Source of the DNA: Marinococcus luteus_A
GTDB taxonomy: Bacteria > Bacillota > Bacilli > Bacillales > Marinococcaceae
Direction of reading: 5' to 3'
DNA: 64,000 nucleotides
Assembly (NCBI RefSeq): GCF_034497705.1
Contig: NZ_JAXRUV010000001.1
Coordinates: forward strand, 248,001 to 312,000
Positions 40,874 through 49,510 of the stretch are shown one piece after another. How positions within the stretch are numbered: the stretch's first letter is position 1; the number at the start of each line of letters is the position of its first letter. The notes below the pieces were generated by a model that searched no databases, was not told the DNA's origin, and worked only from the letters and a program-made list of their open reading frames with translations. The position numbers were made by a program, and so were the translations under genes.

Positions 40874-40917
40874 ATTATACCACTTTAAGTAATAAAATTG
40901 AATTAATTACTTAAAGT
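40874..40917 (-). promoter_or_regulatory. Repressor promoter with paired operators
   Basis: On the minus strand an extended -10 (TGG-TATAAT, 40879-40874) has TTCAAT 17 bases upstream. ACTTTAAGTAAT (40882-40893) and its perfect complement ATTACTTAAAGT (40906-40917) form a 12-bp inverted repeat with a 12-base spacer; each arm carries a self-palindromic ACTTWAAGT. They flank the -35, as expected for autorepression. Confidence 0.7.
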
Positions 40918-41302
40918 AATTAAAAGATTTGCAGAAAGGATAAGAATACTTTTTCCCCCTTTTCTTGTAAAACAATTGTTTCTCAAATGAATACAATCTA
41001 TTAACAAGCTTCTAGCAACTCGCTCTTTAGTACAGAGTAGGGTTGCTTTTTTATTTGGTCTATTGAATGGTTTATATACTTATAAGTTGTTTCGATACCT
41101 ATATTTAATTTTAATTACTCATTTTTAAAAGAAATTAGCATTTCGAATCAAAAAATAAGTATCATTTTGCAAATTCCTATTCTACAAATTTGGAACATAG
41201 AAAGCCCTTACATAGTTGCGGTGGTTGTATTATAGTAACGGTATTCACTAGTGATGAGCAAATACATTTTGCAATTTGAAACAAAGAGGCGGGAGGTGAA
41301 TT
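40918..41302 (+). other. Intergenic right edge of the island
   Basis: Holds a hairpin with T tract (AGCAAC..GTTGCT with inner CTCT/AGAG, 41014-41053), another palindrome ACTTATAAGT (41078-41087) close to the repressor sites, and a direct repeat CATTTTGCAA (41164 and 41266). GC content rises sharply after about 41285. No gene is seen. Confidence 0.5.
41014..41053 (+). terminator. Hairpin with T tract in the island's right flank
   Basis: AGCAAC/GTTGCT plus inner CTCT/AGAG pairs, followed by TTTTTT. It has no obvious upstream gene on this strand, so it may end a small transcript or be a relic. Confidence 0.55.
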
Positions 41303-43408
41303 ATCATCGTCCTGGATCAGCGCCGGACGGCGATTCTAAATTATGTGCTGCAGGCAGACACGGTGGTGGAAGTGGACCGGTTAACGAAGCAGTTCGGCAT
41401 CTCGCAGCGCACCATCTATTACGACCTTCAGCAGATTGATGACTGGCTCGAGGAAAACAGGCTGACGCGCACCCAGCGGATCTACGGCAAGGGCATCTAC
41501 CTGGACCCGGAGACAAAACGAAAACTGCAGGATGTTACCCACATCGACAGCGATTGGGATTACCGGTTCGACCAGTGGGAACGCATCTACCTGATCGTGC
41601 TGCACCTGCTGGTGGCGAAAGCGAACGTTCGGACGAACACGCTGCTTGACTGGATTAACGTGAGCCGTGGCTCGCTGTTCCGGGACATGAAAAAAGCCGC
41701 GGAATGGCTGGAGCCAAAACGCATCCGCATTAAAAACGGCAAGCACACCGGCTACTATTTTGACGGGAGCCGCGAAGACAAGCAGCAGCTGTTAAACACC
41801 ATCATCAAAGACATCTTCTCGGAGCGCTTCTCGGACCGGATGGAGGAAAAAGCGCAGCAGATGCTGTCACCGCCGGCGCTGCCCCAGGAGGACCAGCTGT
41901 ACACGCTGATTGAAAACGAAATCCGGCGTGTCGAAGCGATGCTTGAGGTGCAGTACAGCGATGAAATTATCCGCTCGCTCGTGCTGCAGCTGCTTCTTGC
42001 CGCCCAGCAGCCGGAAAGCGCCCCGGCCGTCGACATCGACGATGAGGAAAAAGAAATTATCCGGCAGACGAAGGCGTACCAGGCGGCGAAGGAAATCCAG
42101 CACAGTCTGGAGCAGCGAAAGCTGGTCGCTCTCGCGGAAGACGACGTTTATTACTTCGCGATGCATCTGCTCGGCTCCCGGGTTCAGCGAGAAACTGCGA
42201 AGCAGTCCAAAACGGAGGAAGAACACCAGCTGCGCATGATCATCACAAAGATTGTTAACGACTTTCAGGTGGTTGGCTGCCTCGTGTTCGATGAACGAAA
42301 GCAGCTCGAGGACAACCTGCTGGCGCATTTAAAGCCGGCCTATTACCGGATGAAGTACGACATGCCGATTGAGAACGACTACGTGGAGGAAGTAAAGAAA
42401 AATTATCCGGAGGTGCTGCACCTGACCCGGCGGTCCATCACCCATCTGGAATCCTATCTAGGTAAAATCGTTCCGGAAGAGGAGGCCGCCTACATTGCGA
42501 TGCATTTCGGAGGCTGGTTGCACCGGGACGGAGTGCAGACGAATAAAAAGTATACTGCTGTGGTCATCTGCGAAAACGGGATTGCGGCGTCCGCGCTGCT
42601 CCGCGCCCAGCTCGAAGCGATGATGCCGGAGCTAATGGTCGAGGACATTTTGTCCCGGCAGGAATACGAGGCGGTGAACCGGCAGGTGGACATTGTGTTC
42701 AGCACGATTCCCGTACCGGAAACCGATACACCGGTGATCCTGCTGCCGCCGTTTTTAACCAACGAGGAGCGGGACAGCGTCCACGCCAGATTAAAAGAGG
42801 TGTTTGCTGACAGCAGCCCCGGCGCTTTCGAAGAAGAGGCGCTGCTGAACGCCATCAGCCAGCACGCGACGATCCATGAACGCGAGCAGCTGGCTGAAAA
42901 GCTCCGGCATTTCCTGAGGGGCGATATTTCAAAGGTAAAGGAGACAACCAAACCCATGCTGGAAGAACTGCTCAACGAAGACACTATCATAATGGAAGAA
43001 TTCGCGGCGGATTGGCAGGATTCGATCCGCAAGGCTTCCACTCCGCTTACCGACAACGAGAGCGTGAACGCCTCATACATCGAGGCGATGATCCAAAACA
43101 TTGAAGAACTAGGCCCTTATATTGTGATCGCGCCGGATATTGCGATTCCGCACGCACGCCCCGAATCAGGCGTCAACAGGCTCGGCATGAGCCTGTTGCA
43201 CCTGCAGCAGCCGGTCCATTTTTCGGAGGAGGCCAAGCACCAGGCGTCGGTCGTGATTGTGCTCGCGGCTATTGATAACGAAACGCATCTGAAAGCGCTG
43301 TCGCAGCTGACCGAGCTGCTGTCGGAGCCGGAGGCAAAGGAGAAGCTGATAAACGCATCATCCAAGCAGGACATTATGCAGCTGGTCAGAACGTATTCGA
43401 CCCAATAA
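41303..43408 (+). CDS. PRD-domain PTS transcriptional regulator (MtlR/LicR type)
   Basis: About 700 residues: winged helix with FGISQRTIYYDLQQID, two PTS regulation domains (second with HLESYLGKIVPEEEAAYIAMHFGGWL), an EIIB-like domain (VVICENGIAASALLRAQL) and a C-terminal EIIA domain with the phosphorylatable His in IAIPHARPES. It should activate the following PTS genes according to sugar and HPr phosphorylation. GTG at 41345 is the first canonical start, but conserved N-terminal LDQRRTAILNYVLQ lies upstream, in frame back to ATC at 41303, 6 bases after GGGAGG. An AUC start is therefore likely. The EIIB gene follows 17 bases downstream. Confidence 0.85.
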   Translation: MIVLDQRRTAILNYVLQADTVVEVDRLTKQFGISQRTIYYDLQQIDDWLEENRLTRTQRIYGKGIYLDPETKRKLQDVTHIDSDWDYRFDQWERIYLIVLHLLVAKANVRTNTLLDWINVSRGSLFRDMKKAAEWLEPKRIRIKNGKHTGYYFDGSREDKQQLLNTIIKDIFSERFSDRMEEKAQQMLSPPALPQEDQLYTLIENEIRRVEAMLEVQYSDEIIRSLVLQLLLAAQQPESAPAVDIDDEEKEIIRQTKAYQAAKEIQHSLEQRKLVALAEDDVYYFAMHLLGSRVQRETAKQSKTEEEHQLRMIITKIVNDFQVVGCLVFDERKQLEDNLLAHLKPAYYRMKYDMPIENDYVEEVKKNYPEVLHLTRRSITHLESYLGKIVPEEEAAYIAMHFGGWLHRDGVQTNKKYTAVVICENGIAASALLRAQLEAMMPELMVEDILSRQEYEAVNRQVDIVFSTIPVPETDTPVILLPPFLTNEERDSVHARLKEVFADSSPGAFEEEALLNAISQHATIHEREQLAEKLRHFLRGDISKVKETTKPMLEELLNEDTIIMEEFAADWQDSIRKASTPLTDNESVNASYIEAMIQNIEELGPYIVIAPDIAIPHARPESGVNRLGMSLLHLQQPVHFSEEAKHQASVVIVLAAIDNETHLKALSQLTELLSEPEAKEKLINASSKQDIMQLVRTYSTQ

Positions 43409-43425
43409 AAATAGGAGTGAAGAAA

Positions 43426-43692
43426 ATGAAAAAGATATTAGTAGTATGCGGCAATGGACTCGGAAGCTCGATGATGGTGGAAATGAACGTGAACAGCATT
43501 TTGAAGGAAATGAACGAGGAAGCGGACGTATCCCATACGGATCTGACGACCGCCAAAACGGAAAGCGCTGATTTGTACATCGGCTCGGCCGACATTCTTG
43601 GCAACCTCGACGACGGCACGCGCAACATTGCGCTTCTGAATAATCTGCTCGACAAGAAGGAGCTTCGGGACGCACTGGAAAAAAATCTGTAA
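43426..43692 (+). CDS. PTS sugar transporter subunit IIB (lactose/ascorbate type)
   Basis: 88-residue EIIB that passes phosphate from EIIA to the incoming sugar. The active-site Cys is in VVCGNGLGSSMM, the pattern of ascorbate-type IIB (SgaB/UlaB). The ATG at 43426 is chosen because AGGAG lies 10 bases upstream; the GTG at 43417 is one base from that site. It lies between the PRD regulator and the IIC gene. No separate IIA gene is present. Confidence 0.9.
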   Translation: MKKILVVCGNGLGSSMMVEMNVNSILKEMNEEADVSHTDLTTAKTESADLYIGSADILGNLDDGTRNIALLNNLLDKKELRDALEKNL

Positions 43693-43725
43693 AGCACCAA
43701 GGAAGTAAGAGGGGGAGGTTGAGTG

Positions 43726-45093
43726 ATGGTAGATTTATTGATGAATGATTTGTTGGGTACACCGGAAATTCTGGTCGGGCTGTTTGCCTTTATCGGCCTG
43801 ATGATTCAGCGGAAGGCAGCGTCGGATGTGGTGTCGGGCACGCTGAAAACGATACTCGGCTTTGTGATTTTAGGAGCGGGGGCTACGGTGATTACCGGCT
43901 CGCTCGACGAGTTCAGCGCTATGTTCAACCAGGCGTTTAACGTGGACGGGGTTATCCCGAACAACGAAGCGATCGTGGCAGTCGCCCAGGATTCGTTCGG
44001 GGGAGAGACAGCGATGATTATGCTGTTCGGCATGATCGTTAACATTATTCTCGCCAGAATTACACCGTTTCGCTACATTTTCCTGACCGGGCACCATATT
44101 ATGTTTATGGCGTGCATGATCGCGGTGATTCTGACGACCGGCGGCATGACAGGTGTTCCGATGGTAGTGCTTGGCTCCATTATCCTCGGATCGCTTATGG
44201 TACTGCTGCCGGCGATGCTGCAGCCGTACACGCGTCAAATTACGCAGTCCGACGACATCGCGGTAGGTCACTTCGGATCCTTCGGCTACTTTGTTTCCGG
44301 CTTTCTTGCGAAGCGAATCGGAGACAAAAGCAAAAGCACCGAAGACATCAAGGTGCCAAAGTCGCTCGGGTTCCTGCGCGACACTACCGTATCCGTGTCA
44401 CTGACGATGGTTATCCTGTTTGTAGTTGTGGCAATGTTCACCGGACCGGCATTTATTGAGTCAGAGGTGAGTGAAGGGCAGAACTTCTTGATCTTTGCAC
44501 TTATGCAGGGGCTTACTTTTGCGGCCGGGGTTTACATCATTCTTGCCGGGGTGCGGATGCTATTGGGTGAAATCGTACCGGCATTTAAAGGAATCGCGGA
44601 TAAAATTGTGCCGAATGCGAAACCCGCGCTCGACGCACCGGCCGTGTTCCCATTCGCGAACAACGCGGTTATCATCGGCTTCTTGTTCAGCTTTATCGCC
44701 GGTCTCGGCAGCATGTTAATCCTGCCGGTCCTTGGCCTGGCCGTCATCGTGCCGGGACTTGTACCGCACTTCTTTACCGGAGCGGCTGCCGGAGTCTTCG
44801 GCAACGCCACCGGCGGAAGAGTCGGAGCCATTGTCGGCGCCGTTGCAAACGGTGTCATGATCAGCTTCCTGCCGGCGCTTCTGCTGCCGCTGCTCGGCGA
44901 TCTTGGCTTCCAGAACACAACGTTCGGCGACGCCGACTTCGGTGTCATCGGACTTGCACTCGGCAACCTGATCATGCTTGTCCAGTCCCAGTGGTTGTAC
45001 TCGCTGATTATCCTGGCGGTACTTGCAGGCATCTTCCTGCTCAGCTGGAACCGAAACAAGGGAAAGAAAAACGAAGAAGAGAAAGCGGCTTAA
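43726..45093 (+). CDS. PTS ascorbate-family transporter subunit IIC (UlaA-like)
   Basis: Membrane channel subunit of 455 residues with about ten hydrophobic helices. GHHIMFMACMIAVIL and the Gly/Ala-rich helices fit the UlaA/SgaT family, which imports ascorbate or related compounds with phosphorylation. The ATG at 43726 stands 7 bases after GGGGGAGG. No ula catabolic enzymes are nearby, so the substrate is uncertain. A terminator follows. Confidence 0.88.
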   Translation: MVDLLMNDLLGTPEILVGLFAFIGLMIQRKAASDVVSGTLKTILGFVILGAGATVITGSLDEFSAMFNQAFNVDGVIPNNEAIVAVAQDSFGGETAMIMLFGMIVNIILARITPFRYIFLTGHHIMFMACMIAVILTTGGMTGVPMVVLGSIILGSLMVLLPAMLQPYTRQITQSDDIAVGHFGSFGYFVSGFLAKRIGDKSKSTEDIKVPKSLGFLRDTTVSVSLTMVILFVVVAMFTGPAFIESEVSEGQNFLIFALMQGLTFAAGVYIILAGVRMLLGEIVPAFKGIADKIVPNAKPALDAPAVFPFANNAVIIGFLFSFIAGLGSMLILPVLGLAVIVPGLVPHFFTGAAAGVFGNATGGRVGAIVGAVANGVMISFLPALLLPLLGDLGFQNTTFGDADFGVIGLALGNLIMLVQSQWLYSLIILAVLAGIFLLSWNRNKGKKNEEEKAA

Positions 45094-45108
45094 TTTAAGT
45101 GAAAACGG

Positions 45109-45139
45109 AAACCCCAGCGCAGCAAGCGCCGGGGTTTTT
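45109..45139 (+). terminator. PTS operon terminator
   Basis: AACCCC-A-GCGC pairs with GCGC-C-GGGGTT around AGCAA, then TTTTTG. Confidence 0.85.
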
Positions 45140-45174
45140 GTTTATATATTTAAGTTAATTAAAGTGATAAATTG

Positions 45175-45873
45175 TTATTTAAGACTGATCAGTTCGGTAG
45201 TAGTAGCAAAATCTCCAGCTTCAACTCTCATTTGCAGGTTATCAGATTCAGCAACCTCAGGTACAACTTCAAAAACAACATTACCTGTTAAAGTAGAACC
45301 AGGGTTAGCTTCATCAAGAATAAAAGAAGATTCACCGTCCATTTCGTCATTTGCAGAAATAATAGCATCGCCGTTTGGAGAATATTCTGTATCTCCATTA
45401 AAAAGTTTAAGAAATTCATATTCAATGAATTGTGCTTCTTTTGCATTGTTAGTGATACTTACATTGACGACTAAAAATGCTTCATCAGTAGTTTCGCTCA
45501 TATATTCAGGTCCTACAGTATCTGTAGTTTTAACATCGTTAATAACATATTCTAATTTACCCACCTTAACTGAATCTCCAATAGTGTATTCTTGTTCAGA
45601 GGAGTTAGTTTGTGTTTCATCTTTAGTGCTGGTACTTTCATCGTCAGTTTCATTTGTTACTTCTTGTTTTTCGGCAGAAGTTTCATTAATTGGTTGAGGG
45701 GATTCTTCTTCAGAAAGTACGGACACAAAGCTAATAAATATCCAAACATAGAATAAACTAGCAATAATCATTTTCCATTTCTTTTTAGAACGATAACCAG
45801 GAATACGTTCATGCCATTTTATTTTAGAACGATAATCGGGAACGCGGTTATGCCATTTATTTTTGCTTTTCAT
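45175..45873 (-). CDS. Membrane-anchored DUF4352 protein
   Basis: 232 residues. The N-terminus has two near-identical 12-residue units (KWHNRVPDYRSK and KWHERIPGYRSK), then one transmembrane helix (about 35-53, MIIASLFYVWIFISFVSVLS), a Ser/Thr/Glu-rich linker and an extracellular beta domain (about 95-232; IGDSVKVGKLEYVI, then VNVSITNNAKEAQFI) that fits DUF4352. Function unknown; such domains are common on Gram-positive surface proteins. AT-rich compared with the flanking PTS genes. ATG at 45873 after TGGGGGGAGT. Confidence 0.75.
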   Translation of the reverse strand: MKSKNKWHNRVPDYRSKIKWHERIPGYRSKKKWKMIIASLFYVWIFISFVSVLSEEESPQPINETSAEKQEVTNETDDESTSTKDETQTNSSEQEYTIGDSVKVGKLEYVINDVKTTDTVGPEYMSETTDEAFLVVNVSITNNAKEAQFIEYEFLKLFNGDTEYSPNGDAIISANDEMDGESSFILDEANPGSTLTGNVVFEVVPEVAESDNLQMRVEAGDFATTTELISLK

Positions 45874-46268
45874 TTTATACTCCCCCCAGGTTTTAAGTTA
45901 ATTAATTTTACCAATAAAGACCTACAAAAACAATATAAATTAAAACTAAAGAATTAATTATTTTCTATTTTTTTCTAAATAATTAACTCGTACTTTTACG
46001 TAATATGTCATTTAAAAAAATTAAGCATGTATACGAGAAACTAAACTATAAAAGATTAATTACCCTCAAGTTTTAGATGAAATTTTAAGTGTAATTGGAA
46101 GTGTAGTGTAGAAAATTATTCTTTTATAGATGAAAAAATTCTGAAATAAGCAAAAAAGAATGAAAAAATTGATTTAATTAAACGAATAGAAGCAACACAA
46201 AAGCCCCCGGCACATGGATAGTGCCGGGGGGTTATATACCCAAATCTCAATTGCCAGGTAAGCAGAAA
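45874..46268. other. AT-rich gap, no gene seen
   Basis: The 395 bases contain no ORF of note. Only the bidirectional terminator at 46196-46231 is recognisable. Confidence 0.6.
46196..46231 (-). terminator. Terminator of the PD-(D/E)XK gene
   Basis: A perfect 10-bp stem (CCCCCGGCAC with GTGCCGGGGG, loop ATGGATA), followed on the minus strand by CTTTTG. Confidence 0.8.
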
Positions 46269-47240
46269 TTAATCAGAGGCTGCATTTAGAGCTTTCAAAA
46301 CATCACGGCCAAGTTGGGGTGTTTTTTTCTTTTTACCAGAAGGGCTATAAAGCTCAACGCCCAGGTCATACTCTTGATTTATCTGACGCAGGACGGGCTT
46401 AGCTATTTCCTTTTCCTGCAGGTCAGCGTTGTATACGATAATCATTCCACTCTGGAATTGCTGAATCTGATATCTGGTGCCGGCGGACGTAACCGTTACT
46501 TCCTGCCGGAGGCTTCCAGGATCGGCGGTACTGTTCGGTGTTTTGATTAACGCTTTTTGACTGTCCATAATATGCCGAATGAATGCTTTCAAAGTATGAC
46601 GGACGTATTCGGAGATAGGTTCAATTTCGCCCCGGGCTTCTTTTTCAAGCATTAACCGAATGAGAGAAACAATCGAGAAGCCGTCGTTTCCGGTCCAGGT
46701 AAACCAGGCTTTGCGATGGGGAGTGATATCTTCTTCCCGCAAGGCCTCATACGCCTCCTGGAGCGGGCCATGAGAAGCTTCGGGAGTTAAGTAGATCATC
46801 GTCACTGCTGTTTCATGTTGCTCCTCAAAATCCTCCCGTACCGCAAAAAACTCGCGCCGTAGCTGATCCTTCGTTGCCGCCTGCGGGCGTATTTTATTTT
46901 CGATCAATACGCGGTGTGTTTCTACAACTTCTGCTTGTGAACCTGAAGAAGGGTGAGAGGAATAAAATCGCAGATCCAGATCGATAAACAATTTTCGTTC
47001 GTCCAGCTGATAGGGGCTTTCAAAAATAACTTCTGTTCCTGAAAGATAATCCTGCTCCAATACATTCGCAAACCGATCGTTTAAAGCCTCTGTCTCGTTC
47101 AACGCTTCGAGGAAGCTTTGAAGAAAAACATCGCCCAGGCCGTGAGGCTCATTCGGCGACAGTAAATACCCGAGCATTGCACTCATATTTTCTTCATTTA
47201 ATTTTCCGTTGCCCATGCTTAATGCTTGAAAGATGTTCAT
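46269..47240 (-). CDS. PD-(D/E)XK nuclease superfamily protein
   Basis: 323-residue protein of the PDDEXK_4-like group. FIDLDLRFYS followed by RVLIENKIRPQAATKDQLRR gives the D...E-x-K core with the QLRR helix typical of these proteins. The C-terminal part (about 240-320) is a small unrecognised domain. The ATG at 47240 is chosen because AGGAGGGG is 8 bases upstream; the GTG at 47249 overlaps that site. It neighbours the DUF262-HNH gene, so a role in defence is plausible but not shown. Confidence 0.75.
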   Translation of the reverse strand: MNIFQALSMGNGKLNEENMSAMLGYLLSPNEPHGLGDVFLQSFLEALNETEALNDRFANVLEQDYLSGTEVIFESPYQLDERKLFIDLDLRFYSSHPSSGSQAEVVETHRVLIENKIRPQAATKDQLRREFFAVREDFEEQHETAVTMIYLTPEASHGPLQEAYEALREEDITPHRKAWFTWTGNDGFSIVSLIRLMLEKEARGEIEPISEYVRHTLKAFIRHIMDSQKALIKTPNSTADPGSLRQEVTVTSAGTRYQIQQFQSGMIIVYNADLQEKEIAKPVLRQINQEYDLGVELYSPSGKKKKTPQLGRDVLKALNAASD

Positions 47241-47592
47241 CTCATACACCCCTCCTATGAATTGGTTTGTTTTTAAGCATACTCTAAACTTTCTTTTTTG
47301 CGAAAATTTAACTGATTATAGACTTGTAACAAAAAGCTATTCACGCTTTAGATTTCTTAAAGCTTCAGACTGCTGAGAGCTCTAATGTATAAAGTCATTG
47401 CCGGCAATTTTTGTGAATACTAAAAAATAAAGGTGCGTCATCGAAGTGTAAAATGGGCTCTTGACTAAGAGTGCAAAAAGTTAGGTTTTACCCCTACAAA
47501 TGTCATGGACGAGAGCTTTAATTTCTGGAACAATAGGGCAGGAAGGAAAACTGTTTTTTGGTTTTCTATTTTTTACAAAGGAGTTTGCAAAA
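47241..47592. other. Divergent gap, nothing recognised
   Basis: Between the PD-(D/E)XK gene and the DUF262 gene. It should hold two divergent promoters, but I see no clear -35/-10 pair. An in-frame ATG at 47500 has no ribosome site. Confidence 0.5.
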
Positions 47593-49389
47593 TTGGCCAA
47601 CTATGAAGTGAATAATTCCTCCGTAGACGCACTAATAAGCTGGATTGACCAAGATATTGTAGCCATACCTGAAATTCAACGTCCGTTTGTATGGAAAGCC
47701 TCTAAAGTCAGAGATTTATTGGATTCTTTATACAAAGATTATCCTGTCGGATACATAATTACATGGCAAAACCCTGATACGCGCTTAAAAGACGGCTCTT
47801 TTTCCCAGGGGAAACGAATACTGATTGACGGTCAGCAGCGTATAACAGCTATCATGGCAGCGATTAATGGTCAGGAAGTAGTGACGAAAGAATACGACAA
47901 AAAACCAATCAAAATTGCTTTTAACCCCATCGATGAAGTGTTTGAAGTTTCCAATACGGCAATTGAAAAAGATAAACGGTGGATATCAGATATCTCGCAA
48001 GTGTTTCGAAAGGATTTTGATCGATTTGACTTTATTTTCGCTTACTGTGAGCAGAATGAAGATATAAGTAAAAATCAACTAAACGACGTATTGCAAAAAC
48101 TCGTCAATATTCGCCAGAGTTCAATCGGTATCATCGAACTCGCCCACACTTTAGACATTGAAGTGGTGACAGAGATATTTATTCGGATCAATTCGGCAGG
48201 TGTGAATTTAAGCCAGGCGGATTTTGCGATGTCGAAAATCACTGTAAATGACGATTACGACGGAGCACTTATCCGGAAAACGGTCGATTATTTCTGTCAT
48301 ATGATAAAAAGTCCGGCTATTTTCGAAAATATTGTGGAAAATGACCAAGATTTTACGGCCACGAGGGAATTTTCGGGAATAAAATGGGTCAAGGATTACC
48401 ACACAAGTATTTACGAGCCAAGTTATTCAGATCTGCTGAGGGTGGCGTTTGCGTTTAAGTTTTTGCGCGGCAAGCTGTCGAATCTCGTGAGTCTGCTTTC
48501 AGGAAGAGATTTTGAAACCCGGGAGTATAAGAAGGAAATAATGGACACTTCTTTTGAAGAACTGCATGACGGAATAATGAAATTCATTAATGAAAACAAT
48601 TTCAAAAAGTTTATTATTATTGTGAAATCAGCAGGAATTATTAAATCCAAATTGATTCGTTCCCAAAACGTTATTAATTTTGCCTACGCACTTTATTTGC
48701 TGTTACGTGAAAAGGGTGTGCAGGAAAGTATTATCAACCAGGCTGTACGTAAATGGCTGGTTGCTTCAGTACTTACTGAACGATACTCGAGTTCTCCTGA
48801 ATCCATGTTTGACTATGACATTAAGCGTTTTGAAGCTTATGAGAATCCACTGGAATACATTCAGAGTGTGGAAGAAGGGGAACTTTCCGAAGCTTATTGG
48901 ACCAATATTCTGCCATCTAATTTAGATACAGCAGTAGCTAGCAGCCCCTATTTCAACTTGTTTGTAATGGCACAAATTTATGATAGAGATTACGCATTCT
49001 TATCCAAGAGCGTTACGGTTCAGCAGTTAATTGAAGAGCGTGGAGATGTTCATCATATTTTCCCGAAAAAATATCTTCAGAAGGCTGGACTGGACAATAA
49101 AAAAGTATATAATCAAGTGGCAAACTACGCGTATACAGAGCAGGGAGTTAATTTAACGATTCGTGCACAGCCACCACAGGATTACATGGCACTTGTAAAG
49201 GAACAGATTGAAGAGCAGAACCTCCAACTCGGGGAAATAAAAAACGAAGCAGAATTAAAAGAAAACATGCAGATGAATTGTATCCCTGAAGATATTTTTG
49301 ATATGGATGTTACGAATTATCAGGATTTTCTTGAAACAAGAAGACAGTTACTGGCAGACAAAATTCGCCGGTATTATGAGAGTTTATAA
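47593..49389 (+). CDS. DUF262/HNH (GmrSD-like) protein
   Basis: 598 residues. The N-terminal DUF262 (ParB/Srx-like) domain has IPEIQRPFVWKASKVRDLLD and IDGQQRITAIMA, the DGQQR motif used for NTP hydrolysis in GmrS, BrxU and SspE-like proteins. The C-terminus has an HNH motif, GDVHHIFPKKYL. Such proteins often attack modified phage DNA. The start is TTG at 47593 (MANYEVNNSSVDAL) because AAAGGAG lies 9 bases upstream and families begin so. A central helical region separates the domains. Confidence 0.82.
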   Translation: MANYEVNNSSVDALISWIDQDIVAIPEIQRPFVWKASKVRDLLDSLYKDYPVGYIITWQNPDTRLKDGSFSQGKRILIDGQQRITAIMAAINGQEVVTKEYDKKPIKIAFNPIDEVFEVSNTAIEKDKRWISDISQVFRKDFDRFDFIFAYCEQNEDISKNQLNDVLQKLVNIRQSSIGIIELAHTLDIEVVTEIFIRINSAGVNLSQADFAMSKITVNDDYDGALIRKTVDYFCHMIKSPAIFENIVENDQDFTATREFSGIKWVKDYHTSIYEPSYSDLLRVAFAFKFLRGKLSNLVSLLSGRDFETREYKKEIMDTSFEELHDGIMKFINENNFKKFIIIVKSAGIIKSKLIRSQNVINFAYALYLLLREKGVQESIINQAVRKWLVASVLTERYSSSPESMFDYDIKRFEAYENPLEYIQSVEEGELSEAYWTNILPSNLDTAVASSPYFNLFVMAQIYDRDYAFLSKSVTVQQLIEERGDVHHIFPKKYLQKAGLDNKKVYNQVANYAYTEQGVNLTIRAQPPQDYMALVKEQIEEQNLQLGEIKNEAELKENMQMNCIPEDIFDMDVTNYQDFLETRRQLLADKIRRYYESL

Positions 49390-49451
49390 GTATATTTTAA
49401 TCACAAATCCAGCGCCCGCCTGCTTATAACGATAAGCCGCGAACATACAAA

Positions 49452-49487
49452 AGGAGCTGTCCCGTTTTTGGGGCAGCTCCTGCTTTT
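49452..49487. terminator. Bidirectional terminator between convergent genes
   Basis: AGGAGCTGTCCC pairs with GGGGCAGCTCCT (one wobble) around GTTTTT or similar; T runs on both strands serve the DUF262 gene and the DUF418 gene. Confidence 0.82.
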
Positions 49488-49510
49488 ATATTGGCTATTG
49501 TTATATTTCA

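Noticed and set aside
41164..41278. CATTTTGCAA direct repeat as an attachment site of the island
   Set aside because: Both copies are on the same side of the island, only about 100 bases apart, and no copy is seen near hfq.
41251..41439. Short plus-strand ORF over the PRD regulator start, beginning MMSKYILQF
   Set aside because: It reads the regulator gene in the wrong frame and the product is low in complexity; the regulator frame is far better supported.
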